Notes under the pieces: generated by a model
Told to the model about the DNA's origin: nothing
Seen by the model: the letters and a program-made list of their open reading frames with translations, nothing else
Database searches by the model: none
Source of the DNA: Sphingomonas turrisvirgatae
Lineage (GTDB): Bacteria > Pseudomonadota > Alphaproteobacteria > Sphingomonadales > Sphingomonadaceae
Direction of reading: 5' to 3'
NCBI RefSeq assembly: GCF_001721295.1
Contig: NZ_MDDS01000057.1
Location: 124,001 to 188,000, forward strand
DNA: 64,000 nt
Part shown: positions 58,797-64,000 of the stretch, piece after piece
Layout of the letters: every line of letters begins with the position of its first letter
Numbering within the stretch: the stretch's first letter is position 1
Translations under genes and position numbers: made by a program

Positions 58797-58811
58797 GAAC
58801 AATCCAAGAAC
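58797..58811. promoter_or_regulatory. LexA (SOS) box, GAAC-N7-GAAC type
   Basis: GAACAATCCAAGAAC reads GTTC-N7-GTTC on the uvrB strand, the exact alphaproteobacterial LexA operator pattern. It lies 61 bases upstream of the uvrB start codon and 62 upstream of the divergent DUF3617 gene, so it could act on both. Confidence 0.85.
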
Positions 58812-58873
58812 GAAACGACGGTTGCATTGCGCTGGCGAAACAGTTCCAATGAAAGCCGATAAGGAGTCCTGCC

Positions 58874-59440
58874 ATGCGCAATGCCGTGCTGATCCCGTTG
58901 ATTGCCCTTGCGGCATGTGGCGGCAACGACGTCTCGCTGACCAACGCTTCGCCGCAGGAAGTCGCGAGCAAAGTCGATGCGGCAGGCGGGCTGCGCTTCA
59001 AGCCGGGCAAGTGGGAGATCACCGTTCAGACGCTGGCGGTCGATATCCCCGGCCTCGATCCAGCGACGAAGAAGCAGATGAGCGATACGATGCTCAAGAA
59101 GTCACAGACCACCGCCAGCTGCATCACCAGCGAACAGGCCAAGAGCCCGCCCGCCGAAGTCATCGCGCGCAGCCAGGGCCGCTGCAAGTACGAGAAGTTC
59201 GAGATCGACGGCGGCAGCATCGACGGCACGCTGGTCTGTCCGGCACAAGGAGCGGGTGGTCCGATGAAGATGCGCGTCGCCGGCACGTTCGACGAAACCA
59301 GCTTCATGATCGACAACGACATGGAATCGGCCGCGCCCAACGGCCCGGCGATCAAGATCAAGGCCAAGTCGAGCGGCAAGCGGATCGGCGATTGCACGGC
59401 GCAGGAAGAGAAGCAGGCGGACGCCGACGCCAAGGGATGA
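58874..59440 (+). CDS. DUF3617-domain lipoprotein
   Basis: A 188-residue protein with signal peptide and lipobox (LIALAAC, Cys about residue 15) and a DUF3617 domain: [10 protein letters not shown], then [11 protein letters not shown] and the spaced cysteines with [19 protein letters not shown]. Proteins with DUF3617 are common in the envelope of sphingomonads and of unknown function. It is divergent from uvrB and shares the LexA-box region; ligA follows 62 bases downstream on the same strand. Confidence 0.88.
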   Translation: MRNAVLIPLIALAACGGNDVSLTNASPQEVASKVDAAGGLRFKPGKWEITVQTLAVDIPGLDPATKKQMSDTMLKKSQTTASCITSEQAKSPPAEVIARSQGRCKYEKFEIDGGSIDGTLVCPAQGAGGPMKMRVAGTFDETSFMIDNDMESAAPNGPAIKIKAKSSGKRIGDCTAQEEKQADADAKG

Positions 59441-59493
59441 TCGCCGCCCCCAGCGTAGCACGACTGGTTGATGCGCCCCGCGCGCGACGGTAG

Positions 59494-61635
<2,142 letters not shown>

Positions 61636-61778
61636 TTCCCGGCTGATGCGTTTTTGCAACGCACAATGGACTTGAAACAACTGTAACAATTCCGCAAAGG
61701 AACCTCCCCATGGGGCAGCGCGAGACGGTGATGACACCGCTGTGCAGGCTACAGACAGCCCATCCTAAGGGGACCAAA

Positions 61779-64000
61779 ATGCGTAACCATCTGCTTTTCG
61801 GTGCGGCCGTTGCCGCGCTGGTCATTCCTGCCGCGGCAAGCGCCCAGCAGATCACCTCGGGCATTGTCGGCACGGTTACCGATGACGCGGGCTCGCCACT
61901 GGCCGGCGCCGAAGTCGTCATCACCGACACCCGCACCGGTGCCGCCCGCACGCTGACCACCACCGCTACCGGCAGCTTCAGCGCTACTGGCCTGGTCACC
62001 GGCGGCCCCTACACCGTGGCGGTCACCTCGGCCGGTTTCGAAGGGCAGACGGTCGAGAACATCAACACCACGCTGCAGGGCAACACCAGCCTGACCTTCG
62101 CACTGTCGAGCGGCGCGGGCGAGATCGTCGTGACCGGCAGCCGCGTTCGCGCCACGACGCTGGCGGTCGGACCGGGCACGTCGTTCGGTGCCGAAGTGCT
62201 GGCCGCAGCGCCGAGCTTCAACCGCGACGTACGCGACATCATCCGCATCGACCCGCGCGTCAGCCTGGACCGTGACGATGGCGGCTCCGGCCAGGACCGC
62301 ATCTCGTGCCTGGGCGGCAACGATCGCGGCAACACCTTCACCGTCGACGGCATTCCGCAGAGCGACATCTATGGCCTGAACGACACCGGCTTCTCGTCGC
62401 GCAGCTCGACCCCGCTGCCGTACGATGCGATCCGTGAGACGCAGGTCCAGTTTGCGCCGTTCGACGTCGACTATGGCCAGTTCACCGGCTGCGCGATCAA
62501 TGTGATCACCAAGTCGGGCACCAACGAATATACCGCCAGCGCCTTCTTCGAATATTCGAACAGCGACCTGCGCGGCAGCCGCATCGACGGCAACCGCCCG
62601 GTCGCCGCGATCCGTCCCGAAAAGCGCTGGGGCGTGACGCTGGGCGGCCCGATCATCAAGGATCGGCTGTTCATCTTCGGCGGCTACGAGCATCAGGAAG
62701 CCGGGCAGTCGCAGGACGAGGGTCCCGCCGGTGCCGGCTTCTCGACCGAACTGCGCGGCGTGACGCTCGCCCAGTTCAACGAGATCCGTCAGGTACTGAA
62801 CCAGACCTATGGCATCGACACCGGCGATCTCGTCTACAACCGCGACTATAGCAACGATCGCTATTTCGTCCGCGGCGACCTTCAGATCACCGATCGCCAT
62901 CGCCTGGAAGGCACCTATCAGCGCCTCGAGGAATCGACGATCCGCGCGGACGATCTGTTCACCAGCCAGAACACGCCGGGCATCGTCGGCCGCAACACCT
63001 TCTACCGCAGCGGCACCGTCTCGAACTATTATTCGGGCCGCCTGTTCTCGCAGTGGAGCGACGCCTTCTCGACCGAACTGCGCTATTCGCGTTCGGAAGT
63101 GCAGGACCTTCAGGATCCGATCGGCGGCGGCGAGGCACAGAGCGCCAACCCGATCCCGCGCATCATCGTCGGCGTGGACAACACCGGGACCGGCGTCGTC
63201 AACGGCACGGTCGCCGCTGGCCCGGGCAACTCGCGTACAGCGAACGACCTGCGCACGAAGGTTCAGCAGTATCGCGCGGTCGGTAACCTCAGCCTCGGCA
63301 ACCATCGGATCAAGGTGGGCGCGGAGCTGAATACGGCGGACCTGTTCAACCTGTTCGTCCAGAACGCGACCGGCACGCTGATCTTCCGCAACGTCGCGGA
63401 CCTGCGCGCCGGGCTGCTGTCGCCGGGCACCGGCAACAACCAGCTGAGCACGCTGCCGAACAACATCGTCTCGGGCGCGACCGAGGGTGCGTTCGGTGCG
63501 TTCTCGTCGACCGGCAACATCACTGACGCGGCCGCCAAGTTCGATCGCAGCATCTATTCGATCTATGCCCAGGACGAAGTGACGCTCGATCGCCTGAAGG
63601 TGACGGCAGGCGTGCGCGCCGACTGGTATGATGGCGGCGCGCCGCGCTACAACCCCGTGTTCGCCAGCCGCTACGGCTTTGGCAACAACAACGGGTTCAG
63701 CAAGCTCGATCCGGTCATCCTCCCGCGCGTCGGCTTCACCTACGACTTCGACAATGACGGGCTGTTCACCCGGTCGCAGCTGGTCGGCGGCGTCGGCATC
63801 TTCTCGGGCGGCGATCCGCTCGTGTGGTTCGGCAACGCCTTCCAGAACGACGGTCGTGGCTTCTCGGTCGGCAACACCCAGGCTGCCGGCTGTCCCACGG
63901 GCCAGATCAGCGTCCTGAGCGGTGGTCGGTTCACCGGGGTGCCGAGCTGCATTTCGACCAATGCCATCGCGACCGCGGCACGCGGCGAAGGCGCGACCCA
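61779..64000 (+). CDS. TonB-dependent receptor with N-terminal carboxypeptidase-regulatory-like domain (partial)
   Basis: The reading frame runs from the ATG at 61779 past the window end (740 codons seen). A signal peptide (cleavage after ASAQQ) is followed by a CarboxypepD-regulatory-like Ig-type domain (VGTVTDDAGSPLAGAEVVIT, about residues 30-110), then the plug (GNDRGNTFTVDGIPQSDIYG) and the start of the barrel. Receptors with this extra N-domain are often called Oar-like; ligands are usually unknown. AAGGGGACC stands 5 bases before the ATG. The 143-base spacer before it carries no gene. Confidence 0.9.
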   Translation, partial: MRNHLLFGAAVAALVIPAAASAQQITSGIVGTVTDDAGSPLAGAEVVITDTRTGAARTLTTTATGSFSATGLVTGGPYTVAVTSAGFEGQTVENINTTLQGNTSLTFALSSGAGEIVVTGSRVRATTLAVGPGTSFGAEVLAAAPSFNRDVRDIIRIDPRVSLDRDDGGSGQDRISCLGGNDRGNTFTVDGIPQSDIYGLNDTGFSSRSSTPLPYDAIRETQVQFAPFDVDYGQFTGCAINVITKSGTNEYTASAFFEYSNSDLRGSRIDGNRPVAAIRPEKRWGVTLGGPIIKDRLFIFGGYEHQEAGQSQDEGPAGAGFSTELRGVTLAQFNEIRQVLNQTYGIDTGDLVYNRDYSNDRYFVRGDLQITDRHRLEGTYQRLEESTIRADDLFTSQNTPGIVGRNTFYRSGTVSNYYSGRLFSQWSDAFSTELRYSRSEVQDLQDPIGGGEAQSANPIPRIIVGVDNTGTGVVNGTVAAGPGNSRTANDLRTKVQQYRAVGNLSLGNHRIKVGAELNTADLFNLFVQNATGTLIFRNVADLRAGLLSPGTGNNQLSTLPNNIVSGATEGAFGAFSSTGNITDAAAKFDRSIYSIYAQDEVTLDRLKVTAGVRADWYDGGAPRYNPVFASRYGFGNNNGFSKLDPVILPRVGFTYDFDNDGLFTRSQLVGGVGIFSGGDPLVWFGNAFQNDGRGFSVGNTQAAGCPTGQISVLSGGRFTGVPSCISTNAIATAARGEGAT

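Noticed and set aside
56360..58852. Long open frame antisense to uvrB (and similar ones at 1328-3316, 49909-52029, 52606-54609 and 61749-63305)
   Set aside because: All lie exactly opposite well-supported genes and lack domains or plausible starts.

Overview
The window is about 64 kb of high-GC, gene-dense chromosome from an alphaproteobacterium of the Sphingomonadales, most likely Sphingomonas or a close relative. The evidence is the F1-ATPase operon without F0 genes, an NDUFA12-type complex I subunit, methionine synthase split into two genes, a PhaR/thiolase storage-polymer cluster, TonB-dependent receptors, a ScfR-like regulator, and a LexA box of the alphaproteobacterial GTTC-N7-GTTC type. 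There are no phage genes, transposases, integrases or CRISPR arrays. Nearly everything is ordinary core genome, and I did not find an obvious new multi-gene system.

Layout. 1-7.6 kb: the end of a Y-family DNA polymerase, a lipoprotein, a secreted M3 peptidase, aat, then a leftward block of DUF2155, NDUFA12, TauE/SafE, DUF192, a double cold-shock protein and recX. 7.7-14.1 kb: an orphan fatty acyl-AMP ligase, a GGDEF/EAL protein, tRNA-Trp, a YqaA-like membrane protein, a small membrane protein, secE and nusG. 14.4-19.9 kb: atpH-atpA-atpG-(lipoprotein)-atpD-atpC. 20.1-28.2 kb: standalone cpaF, a retropepsin-like protein, an exported methyltransferase, an exported amidohydrolase, phaR, a PhaC-like hydrolase and a thiolase. 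28.4-38 kb: a large TonB receptor, alanine racemase, an MHS transporter, an FAD oxidoreductase and a TorF-like porin. 38-45.4 kb: the methionine cluster (metH in two parts, metF, and an ArsR-methyltransferase regulator) with a perfect 20-bp palindrome in front, then two small lipoproteins and an aldo/keto reductase. 45.5-52 kb: a small coiled-coil protein, a ScfR-like regulator, a 52-residue protein, an acyl-CoA dehydrogenase, an SDR and the malic enzyme. 52.1-64 kb: mutS, an FMN reductase, a 570-base stretch with a structured-RNA candidate, uvrB behind a LexA box, a DUF3617 lipoprotein, ligA, and the start of a second TonB receptor.

Functional themes: energy metabolism (F1-ATPase, a complex I accessory subunit), the methionine cycle with its probable repressor and operator, short-chain acyl-CoA and polyhydroxyalkanoate metabolism, DNA repair (Y-polymerase, recX, mutS, uvrB, ligA) and outer-membrane uptake.

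The least explained item is the minus-strand locus at about 55.64-55.96 kb. It has an 18-codon ORF behind a Shine-Dalgarno sequence complementary over 15 bases to the 16S rRNA 3' end, followed by four hairpins, the last terminator-like. Also notable are a lipoprotein gene inside the F1 operon, two families of palindromic intergenic repeats (one with compensatory hairpin changes), and a LexA box midway between uvrB and a divergent lipoprotein gene.
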